Assembly (NCBI GenBank): GCA_031826515.1
Contig: CP134536.1
Coordinates: 880,001-944,000, forward strand
Source of the DNA: Flavobacteriaceae bacterium HL-DH10
Lineage (GTDB): Bacteria; Bacteroidota; Bacteroidia; Flavobacteriales; Flavobacteriaceae
DNA length: 64,000 bases
Reading direction: 5' to 3'
Shown here one piece after another: positions 18,290-27,059 of this stretch. The notes under the pieces were generated by a model. It ran no database searches. It saw only the letters and a program-made list of their open reading frames with translations, and was not told where the DNA came from. The translations under genes and the position numbers were made by a program. Position 1 is the first letter of the stretch. The number at the start of each line of letters is the position of its first letter.

Positions 18290-19399
18290 TTATAATTTGT
18301 CAATTACACTACTTAAACGTACTGTAATATCTTCAATACTACCAACACCATCAACACCATAATATTTGTCTTGAGCCGAGTAGTAATCTTTTAAAATAGC
18401 TGTTTTATTATAATATTCTGTGATTCTGTTTCTAATAATAGATTCATCGGCATCATCTGCTCTTCCGCTTGTTTTCCCTCTACCTAGTAAACGTTCTACT
18501 AAAATCTCGTCTTCAACTTCTAAAGCTATCATCGCATTTATTTGCGAATCTTTACTATCCATTAATTTACTTAAAGCGTCTGCTTGTGCATTGGTACGAG
18601 GAAAACCATCAAAAATAAAACCATTAGCATCGGTGTTTTTTTCAACCTCAGCATTTAACATATCAATGGTTACTTGGTCTGGAACCAGTTCGCCTTTATC
18701 CATATAAGATTTAGCTAACATACCTAGAGCGGTTTCGTTTTTAATGTTAAATCTAAAAACATCGCCTGTAGAAATGTGTACTAAGTTGTATTTTTCTTTT
18801 AAGAATTCTGCTTGTGTTCCTTTCCCTGCTCCTGGAGGGCCAAATAGCACTAAATTTGTCATGTGTTTTGTTTCTTTTATTTGATATACTTCAGGAATAT
18901 CTCTTCCTAATCCATCATAGTCTAAGCCGTAACCAACTATAAATTTATTAGGAATTTCAATTCCAACATAATGTAGTTTAAAGTCTTTTTTATATGCTTC
19001 GGGTTTATAAAACAGCGTGGCAATTTTTAAAGATTTTACATTTTCATTTTTAAAAATTCGGTGCACTTCTGCCAATGTATTTCCCGTATCAATAATATCT
19101 TCTAAAATAACAACCGTACGACCTGTTAAATCTTGAGTAAGCCCAATTAAACGTTGAATATCTTCTGAAGACTTTACGCCTTCATAAGAAGCTAACTTTA
19201 TAAAAGTAACTTCACATGGTTTTGGGTACTTTTTTACAAAATCGCTCACTACCATAAACGATCCATTTAAAATGCCAATAAATACAGGGATTTCATCTCC
19301 AATATCATTCGAGATTTCCTCTGCCATTTTAGACAATGCCTTGTCTATATCTTGTGCAGAAATAAATGGTTTAAAATATTTGTCGTGTAGCTTTATCAC
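18290..19399 (-). CDS. Bifunctional hypoxanthine phosphoribosyltransferase-adenylate kinase
   Basis: One uninterrupted frame joins two enzymes. The N-terminal half is an HPRT with the PRPP loop VVILEDIIDTGNT and the IPNKFIVGYGLDYDG purine-binding segment. The C-terminal half, starting at MTNLVLFGPPGAGKGTQ, is a short-form adenylate kinase with the P-loop, DGFPRT and RLLGRGKTSGRADD. The internal Met codon at 18860-18862 is where a free-standing adk would start, so a second product by internal initiation is possible. I set the main start at the GTG at 19399 (MIKLHDKYF), giving 369 residues; a TTG eight codons earlier is less likely. The fusion links IMP/GMP salvage with AMP/ADP balance. Confidence 0.9.
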   Translation of the reverse strand: MIKLHDKYFKPFISAQDIDKALSKMAEEISNDIGDEIPVFIGILNGSFMVVSDFVKKYPKPCEVTFIKLASYEGVKSSEDIQRLIGLTQDLTGRTVVILEDIIDTGNTLAEVHRIFKNENVKSLKIATLFYKPEAYKKDFKLHYVGIEIPNKFIVGYGLDYDGLGRDIPEVYQIKETKHMTNLVLFGPPGAGKGTQAEFLKEKYNLVHISTGDVFRFNIKNETALGMLAKSYMDKGELVPDQVTIDMLNAEVEKNTDANGFIFDGFPRTNAQADALSKLMDSKDSQINAMIALEVEDEILVERLLGRGKTSGRADDADESIIRNRITEYYNKTAILKDYYSAQDKYYGVDGVGSIEDITVRLSSVIDKL

Positions 19400-19493
19400 G
19401 GTAATTAATTTTTGAAGAGGCAAAGATAATCAATAGATTAAGGAATAACGCTTTTTTGATTTACGAATTAAGAAGTAATTTAAGATTTAAGTG

Positions 19494-19501
19494 TATTTTT
19501 G
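19494..19501 (+). promoter_or_regulatory. Bacteroidota-type -7 box upstream of purK
   Basis: TATTTTTG matches the TAnnTTTG -7 consensus and lies 34 bases before the purK start. A TTG at 19456-19458 is too far upstream to be a good -33 element, so only the -7 box is supported. Confidence 0.45.
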
Positions 19502-19535
19502 CATATCAATTAACAGAAAATTGTAATTATAAACA

Positions 19536-20690
19536 ATGAATTATTTTTCTTCAAATTTTAAACTTGGTATTCTTGGTGGCGGACAATTAGGTAAAATGCT
19601 ACTTTACAATACCAGAAAATTTGACATTTACACAAGTGTTCTAGAAGCTAGTAATGAAGCACCATGTAAAATTGCTTGCGATGAATTTCACTTAGGTGAT
19701 TTAATGGATTACGATGCGGTTTACAATTTTGGAAAACAAGTAGATGTTTTAACTATTGAAATTGAGAACGTTAATATAAAGGCATTAGAAGCACTAGAAA
19801 AAGAAGGTGTAAAAGTATACCCTGCTTCTAAAACACTAAGAACGATTCAAAACAAAGCGACACAAAAACTATTTTATATTGATAACCACTTACCAACAGC
19901 TCCATTTTCCAGATTTGCCTATACTTCTGAAATAAAAGAAGCTATTAACCACGGTGGTTTAACCATGCCTTTTGTTTGGAAGTGTGCTCAGTTTGGGTAT
20001 GATGGTACGGGTGTTAAAATTGTAAAAACAATTGATGATTTAGAAGGCTTACCTAATGTAGAATGTATTGCCGAAAACTTAGTACCTTTTAAAAATGAAT
20101 TAGCAGTTATTGTGGCAAGAAATGCTTCAGGAAATGTTAAAACCTATCCTGTTGTAGAAATGGAATTTCATCCAGAAGCGAATCAAGTAGAGTATGTGAT
20201 TTGTCCAGCAAGAATTCCAGAAGCTGTTGCTAAAAAAGCAGAAGAAGTGGCTTTAAAAACTTCCGAAGCTTATAATCACGTAGGGCTTTTAGCTGTTGAA
20301 ATGTTTCAAACCCAAAATGATGATATTTTAATAAACGAAGTCGCTCCTAGACCACATAACTCTGGTCATCAAACTATCGAGGCTAGTTACACCTCTCAAT
20401 TTGAACAACATATTCGTGCTATTTTAAATCTGCCTTTAGGAAGAACTGATAGTAAAGTTGGTGGTGTTATGGTAAATTTAGTTGGAGCCGAAGGCTATTC
20501 AGGTGATGTTGTTTATGAAAATATTGAAACTATTATGAATATGGATGGTGTTACACCACATATTTATGGTAAAAAGCAAACGCGACCGTTTAGAAAAATG
20601 GGACACGTTACTATAGTAAATGAAGATTTAGCTGAAGCTAGAAAAATAGCCGAAGCGGTAAAGAAAACGATAAAAGTAATAAGTAAATAA
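19536..20690 (+). CDS. purK: 5-(carboxyamino)imidazole ribonucleotide synthase
   Basis: A 384-residue ATP-grasp enzyme with the PurK N-terminus FKLGILGGGQLGKML, the ATP-grasp signature LPFVWKCAQFGYDGTGV (MPFVWK), FKNELAVIVARN, and the metal-binding EVAPRPHNSGHQTIEA. It makes N5-CAIR from AIR, ATP and bicarbonate in purine synthesis. purE follows after two bases, so the product passes directly to the next enzyme. It is divergent from the HPRT-Adk fusion gene, which places de novo synthesis and salvage back to back. Confidence 0.97.
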   Translation: MNYFSSNFKLGILGGGQLGKMLLYNTRKFDIYTSVLEASNEAPCKIACDEFHLGDLMDYDAVYNFGKQVDVLTIEIENVNIKALEALEKEGVKVYPASKTLRTIQNKATQKLFYIDNHLPTAPFSRFAYTSEIKEAINHGGLTMPFVWKCAQFGYDGTGVKIVKTIDDLEGLPNVECIAENLVPFKNELAVIVARNASGNVKTYPVVEMEFHPEANQVEYVICPARIPEAVAKKAEEVALKTSEAYNHVGLLAVEMFQTQNDDILINEVAPRPHNSGHQTIEASYTSQFEQHIRAILNLPLGRTDSKVGGVMVNLVGAEGYSGDVVYENIETIMNMDGVTPHIYGKKQTRPFRKMGHVTIVNEDLAEARKIAEAVKKTIKVISK

Positions 20691-20692
20691 TT

Positions 20693-21172
20693 ATGAGTAA
20701 AGTTGGAGTTATTATGGGAAGCAAAAGCGACCTACCTGTTATGCAAGATGCTATTGACATTTTAAAGGGATTTGATATAGAAGTTGAAGTTGATATTGTT
20801 TCAGCACACAGAACTCCCGAAAAATTATTTGACTATGGTAAACATGCACACACTAGAGGTTTTTCAGTTGTTATTGCTGGTGCTGGTGGAGCTGCTCATT
20901 TACCTGGTATGATTGCTTCTTTATCGCCATTACCAGTAATTGGTGTTCCTGTAAAAAGCAGTAACTCTATTGATGGCTGGGACTCTGTGCTTTCTATTCT
21001 TCAAATGCCAGGTGGTGTTCCTGTGGCAACTGTAGCATTAAACGGCGCAAAAAATGCTGGAATTTTGGCAGCACAAATTATTGGTTCTTCTGATAAATGT
21101 GTGCTTGATAAAATTATTGCTTACAAAGAAGGTCTAAAAATTAAAGTAAACGAATCAGCTAAAAACTTATAA
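20693..21172 (+). CDS. purE: N5-CAIR mutase, class I PurE
   Basis: A 159-residue protein of standard class I length. The signature GVIMGSKSDLPVM, the SAHRTPEKL motif with the catalytic histidine, the GAGGAAHLPGM loop, and PVIGVPVKS are all present. It converts N5-CAIR to CAIR and works with PurK encoded two bases upstream. A strong terminator lies immediately after the stop codon and closes the operon. Confidence 0.97.
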   Translation: MSKVGVIMGSKSDLPVMQDAIDILKGFDIEVEVDIVSAHRTPEKLFDYGKHAHTRGFSVVIAGAGGAAHLPGMIASLSPLPVIGVPVKSSNSIDGWDSVLSILQMPGGVPVATVALNGAKNAGILAAQIIGSSDKCVLDKIIAYKEGLKIKVNESAKNL

Positions 21173-21173
21173 T

Positions 21174-21207
21174 AAAAAAAGCCTCAAATTAAATTCGAGG
21201 CTTTTTA
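21174..21207 (+). terminator. Intrinsic terminator after purKE
   Basis: GCCTCAAATT (21181-21190) pairs with AATTCGAGGC (21192-21201) with one mismatch, flanked by an A run and a T run, which gives a bidirectional rho-independent terminator. Confidence 0.85.
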
Positions 21208-21324
21208 GCTATTAACAAAAATTCTTTTGAGTTAGTCACTCTGTATATTTTTCTGACTCAAAGATATAAAAAATTTATTATGTACGCATAGTAAACTTCT
21301 TTTTTTAACATATTTACATCTAAA

Positions 21325-23361
21325 ATGATAAAGAAATCATTAATCACGCCTTTTAATACTAAGTATAATACAGCTCCTTTTTCTAAAATTAAAAACGAAG
21401 ATTATCTTCCAACTTTTAAAGAAGCGATTAAAGAAGCTAAAGACGAAATTGCAGCTATTGTAGATAATGAAGAAGCACCTTCTTTTAAAAATACCATTGA
21501 AGCTTTAGACTTCTCAGGAGAACAATTAGATAGAATTTCCAGTATTTTCTTTAACTTGAATTCTGCCGAAACCAATGAAACTATTCAAAAAATAGCACAA
21601 GAGGTTTCACCTTTATTATCAGAGTTTAGTAATGACATTACCTTAAATTCAGATTTATTTAAACGCGTAAAAGCTGTTTATAATGCTAAAGATGAATTAG
21701 ATTTAACTACCGAACAACAAACTCTACTTGATAAAAAATATAAAAGTTTTTCTAGAAACGGCGCAAATTTGCCAGAAGACAAAAAAGAAAAACTTAGGGA
21801 AGTTGACAAAAAATTAAGTCAGTTAAAATTAAAATTTGGAGAAAACGTATTAGCCGAAAACAATAAATTTGAAATGCTAATAACTAATGAAGATGATTTA
21901 GCGGGCTTGCCAGAAGGCACCATAGAAGCTGCTAAACAATTAGCTGAAAGCAAAGACAAAACAGGTTGGCTGTTTACTTTAGACTACCCAAGTTATATAC
22001 CGTTTGTAACGTATGCAGATAATAGGGAACTTCGCAAAAAAATAACCCTTGCTGCAGGAAGCAAAGGCTTTCATAATAACGCCTTAGACAATCAAGAAAA
22101 CGTTTTGCATATAGTAAAACTTCGTCATGAACGTGCTAACTTATTAGGCTACAAAACCCATGCACATTTTGTTTTAGAAGAACGCATGGCAGAAACGCCA
22201 GAAACTGTTCTTAATTTTTCTCATGAACTGTTAGACAAAGCAAAACCAGCTGCTGAAGACGAATTTAAAAATTTAGAAAAATTTGCTAAAGAATTAGATA
22301 ATATTGACCGACTTGAAAAATGGGACGGCTCTTATTATTCAGAAAAGCTAAAACAAAAATTATTTAGTTTAGATGATGAATTACTAAAACCATATTTTAA
22401 ATTAGAAAATGTCATTGATGGCGCTTTTACGATAGCCAATAAATTATTCGATTTAAACTTTGAAGAAATCAATGATATTGACAAATACCATGAAGATGTT
22501 TTAACCTACAAAGTAACCGATAATAATGGCGATTTAGTATCTATTTTTTATGCCGATTTTTTTCCTAGAGCAGGAAAAAGAAATGGTGCGTGGATGACGT
22601 CTTACAAACCTCAATACATAATAAATAACGAGAATAGCAGACCGCACGTTTCTATAGTTTGCAACTTTACAAAACCAACCAAAAGCAAACCATCGCTTTT
22701 AACTTTTAATGAAGTCACAACCTTATTTCACGAATTTGGTCATGCCTTACACGGCATGTTAGCCAACACTACCTACCCTAGCCTATCTGGAACTAGTGTG
22801 TATTGGGATTTTGTGGAATTACCTAGTCAAATTATGGAAAACTGGTGTTTTGAAAAAGAAGCTCTAGAATTGTTTGCAAAGCATTATGAAACTGGAGAAA
22901 TTATCCCGATGGAATTGATTGAAAAAATAAAAAAATCGTCAACCTTTCATGAAGGCATGCAAACCTTACGCCAGTTAAGTTTCGGACTTTTAGATATGAG
23001 TTGGCATAGTGAAGATCCATCAAAAATAACAAATGTAAAAACTTTCGAATCTGAAGCTTTTAAGAACACATCACTATATCCTGAAACCAAAGAAACTTGC
23101 ATGAGTACAGCCTTTTCTCATATTTTTCAAGGTGGTTATTCTTCTGGTTATTACAGTTATAAATGGGCTGAAGTTTTAGATGCCGATGCTTTCGAATATT
23201 TTAAAGTATCAGGGATTTTTAATAAAGAGGTGGCTACTAAATTTAAAGACAATGTACTTTCTCAAGGTGGTACAGAAAACCCGATGACACTTTACAAACG
23301 TTTTAGAGGACAAGAACCAAAACCTGAGGCTTTGTTGAGACGAGCTGGGTTATTGAAATAG
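21325..23361 (+). CDS. dcp: M3-family metallopeptidase (peptidyl-dipeptidase Dcp / oligopeptidase A type)
   Basis: A 678-residue thimet-type peptidase. The zinc site is LFHEFGHALHG, with the downstream glutamate of the M3 signature in the SGTSVYWDFVELPSQ segment, a sequence typical of Dcp rather than of oligopeptidase F. The C-terminal substrate-binding loop GGYSSGYYSYKWAEVLDADAF (residues about 600-620, quoted in two parts: GGYSSGYYSYKW and AEVLDADAF) and the end RGQEPKPEALLRRAGL also fit. No signal peptide is seen, so a cytoplasmic role in degrading peptides is most likely. It stands alone between the purKE terminator and a convergent araC gene. Confidence 0.9.
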   Translation: MIKKSLITPFNTKYNTAPFSKIKNEDYLPTFKEAIKEAKDEIAAIVDNEEAPSFKNTIEALDFSGEQLDRISSIFFNLNSAETNETIQKIAQEVSPLLSEFSNDITLNSDLFKRVKAVYNAKDELDLTTEQQTLLDKKYKSFSRNGANLPEDKKEKLREVDKKLSQLKLKFGENVLAENNKFEMLITNEDDLAGLPEGTIEAAKQLAESKDKTGWLFTLDYPSYIPFVTYADNRELRKKITLAAGSKGFHNNALDNQENVLHIVKLRHERANLLGYKTHAHFVLEERMAETPETVLNFSHELLDKAKPAAEDEFKNLEKFAKELDNIDRLEKWDGSYYSEKLKQKLFSLDDELLKPYFKLENVIDGAFTIANKLFDLNFEEINDIDKYHEDVLTYKVTDNNGDLVSIFYADFFPRAGKRNGAWMTSYKPQYIINNENSRPHVSIVCNFTKPTKSKPSLLTFNEVTTLFHEFGHALHGMLANTTYPSLSGTSVYWDFVELPSQIMENWCFEKEALELFAKHYETGEIIPMELIEKIKKSSTFHEGMQTLRQLSFGLLDMSWHSEDPSKITNVKTFESEAFKNTSLYPETKETCMSTAFSHIFQGGYSSGYYSYKWAEVLDADAFEYFKVSGIFNKEVATKFKDNVLSQGGTENPMTLYKRFRGQEPKPEALLRRAGLLK

Positions 23362-23367
23362 AACCAA

Positions 23368-23405
23368 TTCCGCTTAGTTAAATCTTAAATTAAAACTAGG
23401 CGGAA
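23368..23405. terminator. Hairpin between the convergent dcp and araC genes
   Basis: TTCCGCTTAGTT (23368-23379) pairs with AACTAGGCGGAA (23394-23405) with one wobble pair. It lies seven bases after the dcp stop and overlaps the araC stop. No long T run follows, so its terminator role is tentative. Confidence 0.45.
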
Positions 23406-24319
23406 ATAGAGTTTTTAAATTGCTGAGGTGTCATCAATTCCATTTTTTTAAATTGCCTGTTGAAATAACTCACATTATTAAAGCCAGATTTAAAAGCAAT
23501 TTCGGACATTCTAAAATCCTTGGCTTCTTTTATTAGTTTTTTAGAAAATTTAATTTTTTCCGAATTAATATAATCAATAGGAGAAATGCCTAATGTATTT
23601 TTGAATTGCTTATGAAAGTGTGATGTACTCATATAAGCTTTTTTAGACAAAATATCTACCGTAATATCCTTATTCGTTAAATTCTCTTTAATAAATTTAA
23701 TCACAGTCCCAATTCTGGTATCACTGAACATTTGATTCGGATCATTTATAATTAACGCTTTTGCTTTAGTTTGTAATAACCTAACTATTAGTTCTTGAAT
23801 CATTAAATCCAGAAGCACATCCTTTGATTTATTATTGTTTGTAAACGTATAAGTTAAGCGTTCTATTAGATGGTTTACATCTATATTATTTATTAAATGA
23901 GATGCATTTTTATCTAAATCCCAATTGTTATTTTCCTTTTCAATGGTAACATTTTGATTAAATTTTTCTACGACTTCATCAATTTTAAAAGTATCAATTC
24001 CTAAAGCTAAACATTGAGTAGGACTGTCTTGAGTTGCTAGAGGAAAATCTATAACCATTTCCTTTTTAGTAGGCATTACTACCGATTCGCCAGGAAAAAA
24101 ATCAAATGCCTCTAACCCATCAATATGCATAATTTTCTTTCCAGTAAGCATACTAGCTATAATTGGAAAATCGAAGATTAATGAAACTTTTTCTGCATAA
24201 GTGTGAGTTTCATAAATATTTAATTCAGCATACTCTGCACTATAAATTGTTCTATTCTCTACCAAAGTGGAAAGCTTTCTGTGACTTCTATGGTGATTTA
24301 ATAACTGCCTCATAATCAA
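23396..24319 (-). CDS. AraC-family transcriptional regulator
   Basis: A 307-residue regulator. Residues about 10-190 are an AraC_N-type effector domain (YAELNIYETHTYAEKVSL, FFPGESVVMPTKKEMVIDFP). Residues about 205-305 hold two helix-turn-helix units: LSKKAYMSTSHFHKQFKNTLG and MSEIAFKSGFNNVSYFNRQFKK (each split here from longer segments). It is divergent from an aldehyde dehydrogenase gene, the common layout in which such regulators activate the dehydrogenase. The intergenic region has two ten-base direct repeats 21 bases apart, a plausible binding site. The inducer is unknown, possibly an aldehyde or alcohol. Confidence 0.9.
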   Translation of the reverse strand: MIMRQLLNHHRSHRKLSTLVENRTIYSAEYAELNIYETHTYAEKVSLIFDFPIIASMLTGKKIMHIDGLEAFDFFPGESVVMPTKKEMVIDFPLATQDSPTQCLALGIDTFKIDEVVEKFNQNVTIEKENNNWDLDKNASHLINNIDVNHLIERLTYTFTNNNKSKDVLLDLMIQELIVRLLQTKAKALIINDPNQMFSDTRIGTVIKFIKENLTNKDITVDILSKKAYMSTSHFHKQFKNTLGISPIDYINSEKIKFSKKLIKEAKDFRMSEIAFKSGFNNVSYFNRQFKKMELMTPQQFKNSISA

Positions 24320-24357
24320 TATTACAAAAAAATAATTTTAAAAGTTTGTTATGATAG

Positions 24358-24388
24358 ATACGTTCAAAAATATGATAAATATGTTCAA
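24358..24388. promoter_or_regulatory. Direct-repeat operator candidate for the AraC regulator
   Basis: ATACGTTCAA at 24358-24367 and ATATGTTCAA at 24379-24388 differ by one base and are spaced exactly 21 bases start to start, two helical turns. AraC-family dimers bind such half-sites. The site lies 39 bases from the araC start and 97 bases from the aldehyde dehydrogenase start. Confidence 0.55.
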
Positions 24389-24484
24389 TATAATTAGAAA
24401 ATGATAAAATAACTTTATAAAAACAAAATTTTTACTAAAAATTAAGCCAAAAAACTAAACTATTAATAATTAAATAAATTTTAT

Positions 24485-25984
24485 ATGAGTTATTCTAAAC
24501 CAAAATTTAAAGAGACCTATTTCAATTTTATAAATGGAAAATTCACGCCTCCAATTGGAGGAGAGTACTTTGAAAACACATCTCCAATTGATAATAGTTT
24601 AATTGCTAAATATCCGCGTTCTCAAAAAGAAGATGTCGAATTAGCTTTAGATGCTGCTAATGTTGCAAAAGAAGCTTGGGGAAATACTTCAGCAACACAA
24701 CGTGCCTCATTATTAAATAAGGTTGCTGATATTATTGAAGAAAATTTAGAAGAATTTGCTTTAGTTGAAACATGCGACAATGGAAAACCAATTCGCGAAA
24801 CACTAAATGCAGATATTCCTTTAGCTATAGATCATTGGCGATATTTTGCAGCTTGTATTAGATCTGAGGAAGGTAGCGCAACTGAATTGGATGTCAACAC
24901 TTTATCCATGAATATAAAAGAACCACTTGGCGTTATTGGTCAAATTATACCTTGGAATTTCCCCTTATTAATGCTGTCTTGGAAATTACCACCAGCTTTA
25001 GTAACAGGAAATTGTGTCGTTTTAAAACCTGCAGAACAAACACCATCTTCTGCCACGTTATTAATGGAGAAAATTGCAGATGTTTTTCCTCCAGGTGTTG
25101 TAAATATTGTACATGGTTTTGGTCCTGAAGCCGGCAAACCTTTAGCCTCAAGTTCTAAAGTAGATAAAGTAGCTTTTACTGGAGAAACCACAACTGGGCA
25201 ATTAATTATGCAATATGCATCGAAAAATTTGAATCCTGTTACTATGGAATTAGGTGGAAAATCGCCTAACATCTTTTTTAATTCCGTTATGGATGCAGAC
25301 GATGCCTATTTAGACAAAGCCATTGAAGGTGCTGTTTTATTTGCCTTTAATCAAGGTGAAGTATGTACATGTCCTTCAAGGTTACTGGTTCAAGAAGATA
25401 TCTATGATGCCTTTATGGAACGTGTCATAGCTAGAACAAATGCTATAATCCAAGATAATCCATACAATATCAATACTATGGTTGGAGCCCAGGCCTCTAA
25501 CGATCAATATGAAAAAATTCAGTCATATTTAAAAATAGGGAAAGAAGAAGGTGCCAAAGTGCTTGCAGGTGGAGAAGCCAACAAATTAAGCGGAAATCTG
25601 GCTAAAGGATTCTACATAAAGCCAACCATTTTGGAAGGCCATAATAAAATGCGCGTCTTTCAAGAAGAAATTTTCGGACCTGTAGTATGTGTTACTAAAT
25701 TTAAAAATGAAGCTGAAGCATTAGAAATAGCAAACGACACTCTTTATGGTTTAGGCGCAGGTGTCTGGACACGGGACGCACATCAATTATATCAAATTCC
25801 AAGAGCCATAAAAGCTGGTCGTGTTTGGGTAAACTGCTATCATACCTATCCAGCCCATGCACCATTTGGAGGTTATAAAAAGTCTGGATTTGGCAGAGAA
25901 AATCATGTCATGATGCTTAATTATTATCGTCAAACCAAAAACATGTTAATCTCATATGATAAAAATAAATTAGGGTTTTTCTAA
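24485..25984 (+). CDS. NAD-dependent aldehyde dehydrogenase (acetaldehyde dehydrogenase/ExaC type)
   Basis: A 499-residue ALDH-superfamily enzyme. IPWNFPLLMLSWKLPPALV carries the cofactor-site motif, TMELGGKSPNIF the general-base glutamate, and FNQGEVCTCPSR the catalytic cysteine at residue 294. The GEVCTCPSR form and the YHTYPAHAPFGGYKKSGFGRE stretch (split: YHTYPAHAPFGG, YKKSGFGRE) are typical of the ExaC/AldB group that oxidises acetaldehyde and other short aldehydes. An AraC regulator is divergent, and a DUF779 gene follows after a terminator-like hairpin; both are frequent neighbours of this group. Confidence 0.93.
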   Translation: MSYSKPKFKETYFNFINGKFTPPIGGEYFENTSPIDNSLIAKYPRSQKEDVELALDAANVAKEAWGNTSATQRASLLNKVADIIEENLEEFALVETCDNGKPIRETLNADIPLAIDHWRYFAACIRSEEGSATELDVNTLSMNIKEPLGVIGQIIPWNFPLLMLSWKLPPALVTGNCVVLKPAEQTPSSATLLMEKIADVFPPGVVNIVHGFGPEAGKPLASSSKVDKVAFTGETTTGQLIMQYASKNLNPVTMELGGKSPNIFFNSVMDADDAYLDKAIEGAVLFAFNQGEVCTCPSRLLVQEDIYDAFMERVIARTNAIIQDNPYNINTMVGAQASNDQYEKIQSYLKIGKEEGAKVLAGGEANKLSGNLAKGFYIKPTILEGHNKMRVFQEEIFGPVVCVTKFKNEAEALEIANDTLYGLGAGVWTRDAHQLYQIPRAIKAGRVWVNCYHTYPAHAPFGGYKKSGFGRENHVMMLNYYRQTKNMLISYDKNKLGFF

Positions 25985-26004
25985 TAGATTGACTATTAAT
26001 TGTT

Positions 26005-26037
26005 AAGGCTGAATTATTAAATGATTCAGCCTTTTTT
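26005..26037 (+). terminator. Terminator or attenuator between aldehyde dehydrogenase and DUF779 genes
   Basis: GGCTGAAT (26008-26015) pairs with ATTCAGCC (26024-26031), followed by seven T residues. The hairpin lies 21 bases after the dehydrogenase stop and ends 14 bases before the DUF779 start, so it should lower expression of the downstream gene. Confidence 0.75.
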
Positions 26038-26050
26038 AATATATTTAAAT

Positions 26051-26413
26051 ATGAAAAGAATTGCTATCACAGAAGCAGCAGCTAATATTGTAAACCAATT
26101 AAAAAACAAACATGGTGAACTCATTTTTCATCAAAGCGGCGGATGTTGCGATGGTTCTGCTCCCATGATTTTTGCCAAAGAAGATATGTATCTAGATGAC
26201 AGTGATGTGCTATTAGGAATCATAGAAGGCGTAAACTTTTATATGAATATAGATCAATTTGAATATTGGAAACACACACACTTAACAATAGATATCACAA
26301 AAGGTCGAGGCTCTAGTTTTTCTTTAGAAATACCTTTAGGTATTCGATTTATAATTCATTCAAGACTTTTAACAGATGAGGAAAATGCTGTTTTAAATCC
26401 AAAGAAAGGATGA
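26051..26413 (+). CDS. DUF779 domain-containing protein
   Basis: A 120-residue protein started at the ATG at 26051. A frame open from 26021 would begin inside the terminator hairpin and is rejected. The sequence matches DUF779: HGELIFHQSGGCCDGSAPM with a conserved double cysteine, then LDIT and a GRGSSFSLEIPLGIRFIIHSR C-terminal part (split: GRGSSFSLEIP, LGIRFIIHSR). The domain is of unknown function but is found beside ExaC-type aldehyde dehydrogenases, and the cysteine pair suggests metal or thiol chemistry. A role in aldehyde detoxification is inferred only from the neighbourhood. Confidence 0.85.
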   Translation: MKRIAITEAAANIVNQLKNKHGELIFHQSGGCCDGSAPMIFAKEDMYLDDSDVLLGIIEGVNFYMNIDQFEYWKHTHLTIDITKGRGSSFSLEIPLGIRFIIHSRLLTDEENAVLNPKKG

Positions 26414-26447
26414 AAAATCCAAGTTGAAAAAAGCCAAAATTCAAAGA

Positions 26448-26480
26448 TTGAAAAACATTCATTTATTTACCTTATTTTTG
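26448..26480 (+). promoter_or_regulatory. Bacteroidota-type promoter for the ECF sigma gene
   Basis: TTG at 26448-26450 and TATTTTTG at 26473-26480 are 22 bases apart and match the TTG/TAnnTTTG consensus. The -7 box is 22 bases before the sigma-factor start. Confidence 0.6.
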
Positions 26481-26502
26481 ACTAAATAAAAATTTCGCAA
26501 CA

Positions 26503-27057
26503 ATGCCCAAACATAAAATTAATCCAAATAAGTGGATCGATTTATATTCCGATTATCTTTACAACTACACGATTTCTCGTGTTAGTGATAGAGAGATTGC
26601 GCAAGATTTGGTTCAAGACACCTTTTTTGCAGGGCTAAAATCTATGAAAAATTTTAAAGGAGAAGCAAGTGAACGCACCTGGCTCATCTCTATTTTAAAA
26701 CGAAAAATTATTGATCACTACCGAAGAATAAATTCTAACAAAGGAAAAGCAGAAGTTAGAATTACTTATAATGATGATAGTGAAAGTGAGGGTGATTGGC
26801 TAGAAGAACGCGTTGCAGATCCTTTTGACAAAACTGCAGAAGACAGTATGCAAAACGAAGAACTTGGTGATGCTATACTTCATTGCTTAAGCAAATTACC
26901 AAAAAAACAAGCTGATGTTTTTAAAATGAAAACCATTGAAGGTTTTGAAACAGAAGTAATTTGTAATGAACTAAATATTACAGCGTCTAACCTTTGGGTA
27001 ATCATTCATAGAGCTAGAACAGCTATGGCCGAATGTTTAAAAGAAAACTGGTTTTAA
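26503..27057 (+). CDS. ECF-type sigma-70 family RNA polymerase sigma factor
   Basis: A 184-residue sigma factor with region 2 (LYNYTISRVSDREIAQDLVQDTF, given as YTISRVSD and IAQDLVQDTF; then GEASERTWLISILKRKIIDHYRR) and region 4 (LSKLPKKQADVFKMKTIEGF followed by the helix-turn-helix NELNITASNLWVIIHRARTAM, given as NELNITASNLWVI and HRARTAM). The acidic insert between the regions (NDDSESEGDWLEERVADPFD) is longer than average. It should direct RNA polymerase to a small regulon, and the gene two bases downstream encodes a ZAS-type anti-sigma factor. The inducing signal is not evident. Confidence 0.9.
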   Translation: MPKHKINPNKWIDLYSDYLYNYTISRVSDREIAQDLVQDTFFAGLKSMKNFKGEASERTWLISILKRKIIDHYRRINSNKGKAEVRITYNDDSESEGDWLEERVADPFDKTAEDSMQNEELGDAILHCLSKLPKKQADVFKMKTIEGFETEVICNELNITASNLWVIIHRARTAMAECLKENWF

Positions 27058-27059
27058 TT

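Noticed and set aside
26021-26050. Upstream start of the DUF779 gene
   Set aside because: It lies inside the terminator hairpin and T run, so translation from there is implausible.
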